A DNA stretch of 64,000 bases from an uncultured Saprospiraceae bacterium (GTDB lineage: Bacteria > Bacteroidota > Bacteroidia > Chitinophagales > Saprospiraceae): positions 39,079 through 103,078 of the forward strand of contig CAKZQC010000028.1 in NCBI GenBank assembly GCA_937139495.1, given 5' to 3'. Both the position numbers and the translations under genes were made by a program. A model generated the notes under the pieces. That model was not told where the DNA came from, ran no database searches, and was given only the letters and a program-made list of their open reading frames with translations. Numbering within the stretch: the first letter of the stretch is position 1; each line of letters starts with the position of its first letter. Shown one piece after another: positions 17,509 through 26,096 of the stretch.

Positions 17509-18081
17509 CTATTGTTGAGCCAAATCAACGACATATATTCTTACAGGAATTTCTTGTTGTATGACTTCTTTTTGGCTGTTTTCCAATGCTTGATAAGCAC
17601 GATCAAAACGAGTAATAGCCGCCGCTTCCCACAAGTCCATATAGGCACTTCTGGTTGCTTTATCGAGCTGGGCATATACAGCAGCATTTGTTGTCGAATT
17701 ATAGACAACAGCGACCATAGCTTGCGTTGGTTTTTCTGCCATTTCGTCTTCTTGACTAATAACAAACTGCCTTACTAAGCCCCTTATTTGTTCTATTTGT
17801 ATAGGGTTCCGTCGAGCGGTAATGCTCCCATCGTCCGCTACTTTGATAGCGAGCATATCTCGTTTTTCTACTCGTATCGTTGGAGCGTCTTTCTGATAAG
17901 GTGCCAAGGTAGTTTTGACTTCCGCCAATTCCGTTTCCCACGCATTTTCGACAGTAGCAACCTTGGCTGGTTGTTGCTCGACTTGAGGCGGCATTACTAT
18001 AGGCTGTTCAGTCGTAGAATTAGTTTCGGACGTACAACTAATCGTCAAAAAAACGATGGCAACTGTTAGACACTTAAACAT
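17509..18081 (-). CDS. Lipoprotein with ExbD-like periplasmic domain
   Basis: A 190-residue protein. It opens with a lipoprotein signal (LTISC, Cys at about 16) instead of the cytoplasmic stub plus helix of ExbD/TolR. Residues about 70-190 resemble the ExbD periplasmic domain of Bacteroidota: VRQFVISQEDEM, AMVAVVYNSTTNAAVYAQLDK, a helix with YMDLWEAA and the end IPVRIYVVD. It could be a soluble or anchored relative of the ExbD domain acting in the periplasm. No ExbB or TonB is nearby. The assignment rests on pattern similarity. Confidence 0.6.
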   Translation of the reverse strand: MFKCLTVAIVFLTISCTSETNSTTEQPIVMPPQVEQQPAKVATVENAWETELAEVKTTLAPYQKDAPTIRVEKRDMLAIKVADDGSITARRNPIQIEQIRGLVRQFVISQEDEMAEKPTQAMVAVVYNSTTNAAVYAQLDKATRSAYMDLWEAAAITRFDRAYQALENSQKEVIQQEIPVRIYVVDLAQQ

Positions 18082-18266
18082 ATTTATTTTTTTATGACTT
18101 GTTTTGAAAGTTATTAATTGTCATGCTATAGAATACTCCTGTACTCAGCCTGCAAATATACAGTATGTTTATAAACCACTTCCTCCCTAAACTATTTTAT
18201 TTTTTTGTAATTTTAGGTTACTAATCACTTTTATCCCCATTTAAAATAAAAAGGATCTTCTTGCTT

Positions 18267-18824
18267 ATGCCTAAACAACCTGACATTCTTGCACAACTTC
18301 GTGGTGGTCAAAACAAAAAAGCGATTGCGACTCTCTATCAGTACTATCCAATGATTCGTCAGTTGGTGTGTACCAATGGCGGCAATGATGCCGATGCACA
18401 GGATATATTCCAAGAAGCACTCTTGGTACTATTTCGCAATGCCCAAAAAGCAGATTTTGAGCTAACCTGTGCCGCCAGCACTTACCTATACAGTGTTGCT
18501 CGATTCATGTGGAAAGATAGCTTGCACAAAAAAAATAGAGCCGTAGAGCTCCAAGAAGATCACCCCGTTATACGAGTAGAGTTTGAGGATACACTAGAGC
18601 AACAAGAAACCATTCGACAAAAAAATACTACGCTGCAAGCTATTATTGAGCAGTTGGGCGATAAATGCAAAAAAATACTCACCGCCTATTATTACCAAAA
18701 AATGAGTATGCAAGAAATAGCAACCCAACTCAACTACAGCAGTACCAACAGTGTCAAAACTCAAAAATATAAATGCTTGGAGCGTGCCAAAAAAATGGCA
18801 ACTACTACCAACAAATTTGCCTAA
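18267..18824 (+). CDS. RNA polymerase sigma factor, ECF-type
   Basis: A 185-residue sigma-70 family protein of ECF size. Region 2 is DADAQDIFQEALLVLFRNAQ with the following helix ASTYLYSVARFMWKD; region 4 is EQLGDKCKKILTAYYYQKMSMQEIATQLNYSSTNSVKTQKYKCLERAKK, a helix-turn-helix for the -35 element. Start ATG 18267 is preferred to TTG 18261 because AAGGA (18251-18255) is correctly spaced. The next gene is a one-helix membrane protein with anti-sigma layout, so the pair should form a cell-envelope-responsive regulatory module. Confidence 0.9.
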   Translation: MPKQPDILAQLRGGQNKKAIATLYQYYPMIRQLVCTNGGNDADAQDIFQEALLVLFRNAQKADFELTCAASTYLYSVARFMWKDSLHKKNRAVELQEDHPVIRVEFEDTLEQQETIRQKNTTLQAIIEQLGDKCKKILTAYYYQKMSMQEIATQLNYSSTNSVKTQKYKCLERAKKMATTTNKFA

Positions 18825-18845
18825 TTAGCCTTTATTAAACTATAT

Positions 18846-20336
18846 ATGCGTCCAGACCTTGAACATATCAAAAAGATAGAGGATTTTTTAGCAAAAAAAT
18901 TACCTCCTGCCGAGCAAGCTCAATTCAAAAAAGAGCAGCAACAAAACCCCCAACTCCAAAAAGAAGTACAGTTGCAACAAGATTTGGTTCATCAAATCCA
19001 AGAAATGGCGTTCTTGGAAGAGGTACAAGCCTATCAGCAGACTTACGGCAAAACCCGAAAAACTAAAAAATGGTGGTGGTTGGCTCTCTTTGTCGCCACC
19101 TTGCTTGCTATTTTGGTAGGAATATTATTTTGGGGTAGCAGAGGAGAAGATAGCGTATCTTGGTTTTCTAGCCTTGATAACAAAACAGAACAATCCACAG
19201 ATGGAGAACTGCCTAATCAAGGGGGAACAGAGCCACAAGCCGAGCCCGCTACAAGCAATACAGTCACAGCAGATCCTACCAATAACGATTTGACTACCAC
19301 TCCCAATAAATCTATTCGCAATCCTTTTGTAGTGCCTTTTGAGCAACAAACCATTAATAATAGCAAGGGCAGTACGATTCGTATTCAAAATTCCAAAACG
19401 GTTATTCATATTCCTGCCAAAGCGGTACTTTCTGCTGCGGGCAAATCTATATCAGGTGATTATACGCTTCGTTATCGAGATTTCAGGACACCTGTCCAAC
19501 TGATGTTTAGCGGTGTGCCAATGCACCAAAACGACAGCAGCCGATACAGCTCCAACGGTATGCTCGAAGTAGTCGCCTACCAAAATGGTCGAGCCTTAAC
19601 GATGAATCCCCAACACTTGATTACGGTAGATTATGAAGTTAATGGCTACTATACTCCTTCATTGGACTGGAGTCTGTATCAAGATGATAACAAAACTTGG
19701 AAGGTCATCGAAAGCGTCGCCATGCCGCTTCCGCTTACCGCTCAACAAAAAATGGCAGCAGCTGAAAAAGCAGCAAAAGAACGATTGGAAAAAATTAGAA
19801 ACACCGCACAAACCGCTAGTGACAGTGCCAATATAGACGCAGATGAGAATACAATCAGTATGGGCATGACATTGACTCCGATCAAGCAGTCAAAAGATAC
19901 TGTTGCTAAGCGGCACTTTGTGCAGCATCGCAGCAATCCCAAACTAATCAAGGGGCTAAAAATGGCTACTTTTGGGGTCTATAATTGTGGCAATCGCTAC
20001 ACAGTCGCCAATCAATTGCTCGTACGAGCAACCTATATTGATGCACAGCAAAAACCGATTGAACAGGCAGATATTTTGTCGATTATTGATTTGGATTATT
20101 GGGCAGCTTATAGCTTTGAGCCAACTCAATTTTTGTGCAACCACAAAGCAAAAAATATATTCTTGCTCTGGACAAAAAAAGGCGAATTATACAGCTATTA
20201 CAGCCGTCAGCCATTGCCCAAAGGCAACAAAACAGTCCACCAATACACCTTCAAGATGCAGAAGTTATCGCCCAAAATATATTCGTTAACTGCCTTACAG
20301 CAATACATTGACGAAGTACAGGAAGAGCAAAACTAG
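18846..20336 (+). CDS. Putative membrane anti-sigma factor
   Basis: A 496-residue protein directly downstream (21 bp) of the sigma factor. Residues 1-74 form a charged helical cytosolic part (IEDFLAKKLPPAEQAQFKKEQ) with the helix-loop pattern of anti-sigma domains; residues about 76-97 are a single membrane helix (WWWLALFVATLLAILVGILFW); 100-165 is a Thr/Asn/Gln-rich linker and the rest a large periplasmic domain beginning IHIPAKAVLSAAGKSISGDYTLRYRDF. Orientation and genetic linkage support sigma control by an external signal; the ligand is unknown. Confidence 0.75.
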   Translation: MRPDLEHIKKIEDFLAKKLPPAEQAQFKKEQQQNPQLQKEVQLQQDLVHQIQEMAFLEEVQAYQQTYGKTRKTKKWWWLALFVATLLAILVGILFWGSRGEDSVSWFSSLDNKTEQSTDGELPNQGGTEPQAEPATSNTVTADPTNNDLTTTPNKSIRNPFVVPFEQQTINNSKGSTIRIQNSKTVIHIPAKAVLSAAGKSISGDYTLRYRDFRTPVQLMFSGVPMHQNDSSRYSSNGMLEVVAYQNGRALTMNPQHLITVDYEVNGYYTPSLDWSLYQDDNKTWKVIESVAMPLPLTAQQKMAAAEKAAKERLEKIRNTAQTASDSANIDADENTISMGMTLTPIKQSKDTVAKRHFVQHRSNPKLIKGLKMATFGVYNCGNRYTVANQLLVRATYIDAQQKPIEQADILSIIDLDYWAAYSFEPTQFLCNHKAKNIFLLWTKKGELYSYYSRQPLPKGNKTVHQYTFKMQKLSPKIYSLTALQQYIDEVQEEQN

Positions 20337-20357
20337 TCCGCTAAGAAGCTCCCTAAA

Positions 20358-21515
20358 CTATACGATAGGAATGACTTGCTTGCGCAAAATATGATGGATT
20401 TGGATAGACGCATCTAGAAGCAAAATACGTGGATTGCCGTTGCGTTCTACATGAAAAGCCGTTTCATCAAACAACTGAATGAGGGATTGCATTTGTGCTA
20501 CGCCAATAACTTTGAGCATATTTTGGGCGGTCTTTAATTCTTGCTGTTGTAGGCGTACCGCCAATGCTCCACCACCCAATTTTAGGCTCAAAAACTCTTT
20601 GAGAAAATACAAACCATAATGCAGGAATACAATTTGGTCTTTTCTGCCCATCTTTATATAATAGTCTTTTTCGGTGTGCTTGCCACTCACAATCGCTTCT
20701 ACCCACCTGACCATTTCTCTCGGCTTGCCTTGATAACAAGCACGCAGCCAATCGACAAAAATAGCTCCGTTGTTGTCGTCCATATCTTCCGTCAACTGTC
20801 GAGCTTTGTTATAGTTGCCTTCCGCTAAATAAGCAATGGTTTTTGCTTTTTCGGCAGGTATCTGCAACTCTTCGATGAGTTGCGTAGCAATCAAGCTATC
20901 GTCCAATCGAGGAATATTGACCAGCTGACAACGAGAAAGAATGGTATTTAGAATCTTGCCTGACTGCTCGGACACCAACAAAAACAAGGTATTGGGTCGA
21001 GGCTCCTCTATGAGTTTGAGCAATCGATTGCCTTCATTGCCCAAGTATTCGGGCAACCAAAGAATCATTATTTTGTACCCACCTTCTGTTGATTTGAGAC
21101 TCAGACGATTCACAATAGACACACATTCATCTTTGGTAATATTTCCTTGCTGGTTTTCTGCTCCAATCGCTTCTAGCCATTCATTGATACCCAAATAAGG
21201 ATTTTGCAAAACAGCAGCACGCCATTCTTTGATAAAATCGGTGCTTATTTTTTTGCTACCAATAGTAGGATAAGAAAAGTGCACATCGGGGTGTACAAGC
21301 TTTTTATTTTTTTTGCAGCTGGGGCAATCACCACAAGCATCGGTCGCTGTGGGTGCATCACAGAGTATGTATTGAGCGTAAGCCAAGGCTAGCCCCAAGG
21401 CACCATTACCTTCCTTGCTGACCAATATCTGAGCATGAGCCGTACGATTAGCCTGATGTGCCTCGATCAAGTGCTGTATTACTTTTTGATGACCCAATAC
21501 TTGCTGAAATAACAT
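20358..21515 (-). CDS. holB: DNA polymerase III delta' subunit
   Basis: A 385-residue clamp-loader subunit. It begins with FQQVLGHQKVIQHLIEAHQANRTAHAQI, has a zinc motif CGDCPSCKK (in place of a full Walker A), the DExx-region equivalent MILWLPEYLGNEGNRLLKLIEEP and SRCQLVNIPRL, the SRC sensor motif. Length and order fit Bacteroidota delta'. It loads the sliding clamp with delta and tau/gamma. The preceding + strand gene is convergent, 21 bp away. Confidence 0.92.
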   Translation of the reverse strand: MLFQQVLGHQKVIQHLIEAHQANRTAHAQILVSKEGNGALGLALAYAQYILCDAPTATDACGDCPSCKKNKKLVHPDVHFSYPTIGSKKISTDFIKEWRAAVLQNPYLGINEWLEAIGAENQQGNITKDECVSIVNRLSLKSTEGGYKIMILWLPEYLGNEGNRLLKLIEEPRPNTLFLLVSEQSGKILNTILSRCQLVNIPRLDDSLIATQLIEELQIPAEKAKTIAYLAEGNYNKARQLTEDMDDNNGAIFVDWLRACYQGKPREMVRWVEAIVSGKHTEKDYYIKMGRKDQIVFLHYGLYFLKEFLSLKLGGGALAVRLQQQELKTAQNMLKVIGVAQMQSLIQLFDETAFHVERNGNPRILLLDASIQIHHILRKQVIPIV

Positions 21516-21623
21516 GAATAGTTGGTGTTAGATAAACTGGTTGTGTAAAAATTATTGCAAATTGCATTCGTGCCTATATGCACTATTTCGATGCGATAGG
21601 CTGCCATTATTGCAACTCTATAC

Positions 21624-21631
21624 TATATTTG
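21624..21631 (+). promoter_or_regulatory. -7 element upstream of queD
   Basis: TATATTTG matches TAnnTTTG and lies 46 bp before the ATG at 21678. No convincing -33 element is at the right spacing, so this is tentative. Confidence 0.35.
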
Positions 21632-21677
21632 TGGTTATAAAAGTAGTATTATATTTAGGGAAACTAAAAACAAAGGT

Positions 21678-22088
21678 ATGTATATTTCTGTATTTCGCAA
21701 AGCTCATTTTAATGCCGCTCACCGCTTGCACAATCCGAAGTGGTCGGAAGAAAAAAACAAGGAGATTTTTGGCTTATGCAATAACGTTCACTATCATGGT
21801 CACAACTACGATTTGGAAGTCAAAGTGAGTGGCGAAGTGGATCCCGACACGGGCTACTTGATTGATTTGAAATATCTATCCGATATTATCAAAGATAAAG
21901 TAGAAAACAAGCTAGACCACAAGAATTTGAATATAGAAGTAGCCGAGTTTGCAGAACTCAATCCGACTGCCGAAAATATCTGTTATGTTATTTGGCAAAT
22001 ACTGCGTGCAGAACTCGCTGCTAAATTTGATTTGGCAGTCCGACTCTACGAAACGCCACGTAATTATGTCGAATATGAGGGAAAATAA
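21678..22088 (+). CDS. queD: 6-carboxytetrahydropterin synthase (QueD family)
   Basis: A 136-residue enzyme of the PTPS/QueD family. Zinc ligands are visible in NAAHRLHN and YHGHNYDLEV; the catalytic Cys is in FGLCNNVHYHG; a terminal Glu is in VRLYETPRNYVEYE. The family converts 7,8-dihydroneopterin triphosphate to 6-carboxy-tetrahydropterin in queuosine/7-deazaguanine synthesis (or 6-pyruvoyl-tetrahydropterin in relatives). It sits alone, divergent from holB. Confidence 0.9.
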   Translation: MYISVFRKAHFNAAHRLHNPKWSEEKNKEIFGLCNNVHYHGHNYDLEVKVSGEVDPDTGYLIDLKYLSDIIKDKVENKLDHKNLNIEVAEFAELNPTAENICYVIWQILRAELAAKFDLAVRLYETPRNYVEYEGK

Positions 22089-22128
22089 CAACTTATCACA
22101 AAAAAACGTTTTTTAGACCAAAAAGAAT

Positions 22129-22136
22129 TACCTTTG
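22129..22136 (+). promoter_or_regulatory. -7 element upstream of the lectin-like gene
   Basis: TACCTTTG matches TAnnTTTG, 35 bp before the ATG at 22171. A T-rich stretch near 22109 is at -33 spacing without a clear TTG. Confidence 0.45.
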
Positions 22137-22170
22137 TGGCTATAATCTTGGCTATCAGTCTTAATTCCAC

Positions 22171-23184
22171 ATGAAAAAAAATGCCCAAAATTACTTGCTG
22201 TGGATATGTATTACCATATCTAGTCAGGTCACTATCATAGTGGCACAGCCTTCTTTCACGCTCAATGGTTCTACTATTGTGGTGGCGGAGAATTGTTATC
22301 GACTAACCTCTCATAAGGTCGGCAATGATGTGGGCAGCATTTGGTGCGAAACACCCATTGGGCTAGACAATGCCATCGAATTTCGTTTTGCCGTCAATCT
22401 TGGCTGTAGCAAATATGGTGGCGAAGGGATAGCCATGGTCATGCACACTTCCGAACAGAAATATGATGCACTCGGCTGCTCTGGCTCAGAAATGGGTTTT
22501 GGGGCTTCCGCCAATTGCGACGCGATTAGTCCCTCTTTTGCAATAGAAATAGACACCAAATTCAATAGAAACCACAAGGATCTTTATCAGCCTCATTTGG
22601 CACTCGTCAAAGATGGCAAACTCAATCAACCGCTTATACCTCCTGTACGTGCCAAAACCTACGGCAAGGACATTCGAGATTGCGAATACCATACGGTCTG
22701 CGTTCAGTGGACACCTTCTACACAAGAATTAGTCATTTATTTTGATGACGAAAAGCGAATTACCTACAAGAAAGATCTCATCAATGATATTTTTGATGGG
22801 CAAAAAGATGTCTATATTGGATTTACGGCTAGTACGAGCGACGAGCCCAATATGCAAATGGTTTGTATTCAGTCGTTGCTACTCCAAGTAGATGCAGAAA
22901 TAGAAAAAACACGTTCCTTTGAGCAGGCTATTGGCATTTTTCCGAATCCACTTAAAGAGAAATTGACCATTGATGTCAATCTCAAAGAAGAACAAGATGT
23001 GCAAATGCAGCTCTACGACAGCACGGGCAAGCTCATCTACGAAATCCCTATGCACGCCACCCAAACCAAAAAATATTACTTCAATATGCCAGGATTACCC
23101 TCTGGGGTCTATTACGTAACGGTCACCAACGGCACCGATAGAGTCAGCAAAAAAGTAGTACACATCTCCTCTGTGCGAGCATAG
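22171..23184 (+). CDS. Secreted L-type-lectin-like protein with T9SS sorting domain
   Basis: A 337-residue secreted protein. Signal peptide 1-26; residues about 27-240 form a legume/L-type lectin-like beta-sandwich (NAIEFRFAVNLG, GEGIAMVMH, FAIEIDTKFN, DLYQPHLALVKDG, YHTVCVQWTP, IYFDDEKR, IGFTASTS). Residues about 252-337 form a type IX secretion C-terminal domain with FPNPLKEKLTID, QLYDSTGKLI and LPSGVYYVTVTNG. It would be exported to the cell surface or medium and may bind glycans. It is convergent with mqnC across a repeat hairpin. Confidence 0.8.
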   Translation: MKKNAQNYLLWICITISSQVTIIVAQPSFTLNGSTIVVAENCYRLTSHKVGNDVGSIWCETPIGLDNAIEFRFAVNLGCSKYGGEGIAMVMHTSEQKYDALGCSGSEMGFGASANCDAISPSFAIEIDTKFNRNHKDLYQPHLALVKDGKLNQPLIPPVRAKTYGKDIRDCEYHTVCVQWTPSTQELVIYFDDEKRITYKKDLINDIFDGQKDVYIGFTASTSDEPNMQMVCIQSLLLQVDAEIEKTRSFEQAIGIFPNPLKEKLTIDVNLKEEQDVQMQLYDSTGKLIYEIPMHATQTKKYYFNMPGLPSGVYYVTVTNGTDRVSKKVVHISSVRA

Positions 23185-23192
23185 TTTATTAA

Positions 23193-23279
23193 TCAGAAGT
23201 ATCCAATCCAAAGTCGGAAGTATTTTATTGCTACCAATTGGCAACCTTCCGACTTCCGACCTTGAACTTTGGACTTTAT
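23193..23279. repeat. AAGTCGGAAG inverted repeat between convergent genes
   Basis: CAAAGTCGGAAG (23209-23220) and its inverse-sense, partly tandem copies CTTCCGACTTCCGACCTTGAACTTTGGACTT (23246-23277, stated as two adjacent motifs) flank a short loop. It separates lectin-like and mqnC 3' ends. It belongs to the motif family also at 1007-1092 and 62599-62688 and probably serves as a bidirectional terminator. Confidence 0.6.
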
Positions 23280-23280
23280 C

Positions 23281-24423
23281 CTAATCTACAATCATCGTTG
23301 TTTTGTCTAATTCCTGCTGTCTGGTATGAGCAGGCAATTCTCTGTATTCGTATTGTTGTGTACGAAGCTGTGGCTCAAAACCTGCCTCTGCAATCGCTTT
23401 TTGGATACCATCTGCCGTGAAACGGAAAGCTGCTCCAGCTGCCGATACTACATTTTCTTCTATCATAATAGAACCAAAATCATTGGCACCAGCATGCAAG
23501 CACGCTTGTGCTACTTGTTTTCCTACCGTCAACCAAGAAGCTTGAATATTGACCACATTGGGCAGCATAATTCTACTCATGGCTATCATACGAATGTATT
23601 CGTCGCCAGTATAAGTATCACGCTTTTTAGTTAGCTTTTTCAGAATCGTATCTTCGTCCATGAACGGCCACGGAATGAACGCTAAAAAGCCTTTGGCGTT
23701 GGCTGGTTTTTTGTCTTGTACTTCTCTCAACCAAACCAAGTGTTCCATGCGTTCGTAGTTGGTTTCGATATGTCCAAACATCATGGTAGCACTTGTCGTA
23801 ATATCTAATTGATGTGCTGCTTCCATGACTTCTAGCCATTCCTTGCCTGTACATTTACCTCTAGAAATACGACGACGTACACGGTCGTTGAGTATCTCCG
23901 CCCCTGCTCCCGGCAGTGAATCCAAACCTGCTTCTTTCAAGGCTCGCAATACTTCTATATGGGTTGATTTTTCGAGTTTGGTAATATGAGCTATCTCTGG
24001 TGGTCCTAATGCGTGCAGCTTCAAGTTGGGGTACAATCCCTTTAGTTCCTTGAATAGCGTGCAGTAATATTCCAGCCCCAAATCGGGGTGGTGACCGCCT
24101 TGTAGTAGTAGCTGTTCGCCACCAAACTCAAACGTTTCTTCTATCTTTTGTTTATACTCTTCTATGGTTGTCACGTAGGCTTCTGGATCCTTGGGGCGAC
24201 GATAAAAATTACAGAATTTGCAGTTGGCAATACATACGTTAGTTGTATTAGAATTGCGATCAATTATCCAAGTCACTTTGTTGTGAGGGACGTGGTATTT
24301 TTTGATTTTGTCCCCAACATACATCAGCTCCGCAGTCGTAGCATTTTCGAATAAAAAAACGCCTTCGTCTGCGGTTAAATGTTCTAGTTTTAAGGCTCTT
24401 GCCAATAAGTTATCTACTTGCAT
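23281..24423 (-). CDS. mqnC: Cyclic dehypoxanthinyl futalosine synthase
   Basis: A 380-residue radical SAM enzyme of the futalosine menaquinone pathway. It carries CIANCKFCNF (CxxxCxxC cluster motif), LQGGHHPDLGLEYY, DSLPGAGAEILNDRVR and GHIETNYERMEHL, together diagnostic for MqnC as opposed to MqnE. It cyclises dehypoxanthine futalosine on the route to 1,4-naphthoquinone. Start ATG 24423 (MQVDNLL) is preferred to a longer frame at 24438. Confidence 0.92.
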   Translation of the reverse strand: MQVDNLLARALKLEHLTADEGVFLFENATTAELMYVGDKIKKYHVPHNKVTWIIDRNSNTTNVCIANCKFCNFYRRPKDPEAYVTTIEEYKQKIEETFEFGGEQLLLQGGHHPDLGLEYYCTLFKELKGLYPNLKLHALGPPEIAHITKLEKSTHIEVLRALKEAGLDSLPGAGAEILNDRVRRRISRGKCTGKEWLEVMEAAHQLDITTSATMMFGHIETNYERMEHLVWLREVQDKKPANAKGFLAFIPWPFMDEDTILKKLTKKRDTYTGDEYIRMIAMSRIMLPNVVNIQASWLTVGKQVAQACLHAGANDFGSIMIEENVVSAAGAAFRFTADGIQKAIAEAGFEPQLRTQQYEYRELPAHTRQQELDKTTMIVD

Positions 24424-24532
24424 AATTACAACTTTCAATTATTTCTGAATCTTTTGAACAAAGTTACATTATTTTAGACAATCAATCAACAGAAGTGTTC
24501 AAAATAAGCTGCTTTTTGATGTAGTTTTCACG

Positions 24533-24696
24533 AGAGTTCATTACGAATGGAGTTGTATGGAAGTGAAGAGAGAGATTTTTTTGAATAGTGAAATAAACGC
24601 ACAGACTCATAGCCTTAGCTATGAATTCGAGCATTTATGATACTAGTCGAAAAAAGATATTTTCTTTGCTATACAAATTTATTCGTAATAAACTCT
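24533..24696. repeat. Palindromic repeat element, 164 bp
   Basis: Terminal inverted repeats AGAGTTCATTACGAAT (24533-24548) and ATTCGTAATAAACTCT (24681-24696) differ at one base. At the centre is CATAGC-CTTA-GCTATG (24608-24623). The two arms align along much of their length, so the element is one long imperfect hairpin. Size and central stem match the element at 42201-42362. No protein is encoded, so a non-autonomous (MITE-like) element is likely. Confidence 0.7.
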
Positions 24697-24704
24697 ACTA
24701 ATAC

Positions 24705-25157
24705 TTAACCTTTGTTTTGGCTATCCAGAATAATCGTAACAGGACCATCATTGACGAGCTGTACTTTCATATCGGCTCCAAAAGTCCCCGTCTGCACCGT
24801 TTTGCCCATCACGCTGTTCATCTTCGCCACAAACGCTTCGTAGAGCGGTATGGCTATAGCAGGTGGAGCCGCTTGCACAAACGATGGACGAGTTCCTTTC
24901 TTGACATTGGCGTAAAGCGTAAACTGGCTCACCACCAATATTTCAGCATCTACATCTAGGGCTGACAAATTCATTCTGTCTGCCTTATCGGCAAATATTC
25001 GGAGTTTGCTTATCTTTTGGCAGAGCCAATCTATATCCGTATTGGTATCCTCAGGAGCGATGCCCAGCAACAATACTAATCCGTTGCCTATTTCTGATTT
25101 TGTTTGCTGATCAATAGAGACCGCTGCTTCGCTTACTCGTTGCAATACTACTTTCAT
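24705..25157 (-). CDS. dtd: D-aminoacyl-tRNA deacylase
   Basis: A 150-residue cytosolic enzyme that hydrolyses D-amino acids (and Gly from tRNA-Ala) off mischarged tRNAs. The substrate-pocket motifs SQFTLYA with GTRPSF and the late NDGPVTI (the Gly-cisPro element of DTD) are intact, and the length is standard. Single gene, divergent from the pseudouridine synthase. Confidence 0.93.
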   Translation of the reverse strand: MKVVLQRVSEAAVSIDQQTKSEIGNGLVLLLGIAPEDTNTDIDWLCQKISKLRIFADKADRMNLSALDVDAEILVVSQFTLYANVKKGTRPSFVQAAPPAIAIPLYEAFVAKMNSVMGKTVQTGTFGADMKVQLVNDGPVTIILDSQNKG

Positions 25158-25242
25158 TTGCTGTATTTTATTGCTGTTGTTTCTAAAAAAGTCTTGAATT
25201 ATTATCTACATTAGGCAGCTCGAATCAATAACAACCAGCATT

Positions 25243-25932
25243 ATGTTAGAAATACTTTACCAAGACGATTATTTTGTGGCTATCAATAAGCCTCATGGTT
25301 TGCTAGTGCATCGTACAGGCATTGCGACCGATGCCACCGAATTTGCCTTGCAGTTGCTTCGTGACCAATTGGGGCAGTATCTGTACCCTGTGCATCGGCT
25401 CGACCGCAAGACTTCTGGCGTATTGCTTTTTGCGTTCGATAAGCAAACCAACACACAACTCCAAGCACAGCTACACGAGCCTAGCACCCAGAAAAAGTAT
25501 ATTGCCTTAGTGCGTGGTTATTTTCCTGACCGTGTCACGGTTGATCACCCCCTGACCAACGACCGAGGCAAAACACAAGAAGCCATTACCGATTTTGAAT
25601 GCTTGGAACAAATAGAGTTACCTGTGCCGTTGGGCAATTTCCAAACCTCTCGTTATTCGCTCATTGCCGCCTACCCTCGTACTGGCAGAATGCACCAAAT
25701 CCGCAAACATTGCAACCACTTACGACACCCTATTGTGGGCGACCGACCACATGGCTGCAACAAACAAAATCGTCTATTCAAAGAGAAGTGGCAATTGACC
25801 AATATGCTGCTCCATGCTCAAAGTTTTGGCTTGAAACGTACATCTGACAATCAAAATATACTTATCAAAGCTCCTTTTTCTAGTGAGTTTCAACGAATAT
25901 TAACTACTTTTGCCTTACAATTACCACATTAG
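25243..25932 (+). CDS. truC: tRNA pseudouridine synthase, TruC-like
   Basis: A 229-residue RluA-family pseudouridine synthase. The catalytic Asp is in HRLDRKTSGVLLFA; other family motifs are YQDDYFVAINKPHGLLVH at the start and GRMHQIRKHCNHLRHPIVGD. There is no S4 domain, and length and the HCNHLRHP block favour TruC (U65 of tRNA) over RluA/C, but the target base is inferred. Terminator 26047-26086 follows. Confidence 0.85.
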   Translation: MLEILYQDDYFVAINKPHGLLVHRTGIATDATEFALQLLRDQLGQYLYPVHRLDRKTSGVLLFAFDKQTNTQLQAQLHEPSTQKKYIALVRGYFPDRVTVDHPLTNDRGKTQEAITDFECLEQIELPVPLGNFQTSRYSLIAAYPRTGRMHQIRKHCNHLRHPIVGDRPHGCNKQNRLFKEKWQLTNMLLHAQSFGLKRTSDNQNILIKAPFSSEFQRILTTFALQLPH

Positions 25933-26046
25933 ACACCATTTGCCTGATACACTAGTCAGGCAGTGCTGAGGTTTGGTTATTACTAAACCAAGGTTAAATC
26001 TATTACACTACGCTATTTACACTACTGTACAACAACACACTACTAT

Positions 26047-26086
26047 TAAAAATCTCTTTAGCCACACTAGTTAAAGGGATTTTTTT
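26047..26086 (+). terminator. Intrinsic terminator
   Basis: AAAAATCTCTTTAG pairs with TTAAAGGGATTTT around a short loop and is followed by further T residues. It is placed between convergent genes (TruC-like on +, RibD on -) and could serve both, best on the + strand. Confidence 0.75.
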
Positions 26087-26096
26087 TGGGGCGGTA

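Noticed and set aside
21541..21828. 95-codon frame overlapping queD
   Set aside because: Out-of-frame with queD, which has the diagnostic zinc motifs.
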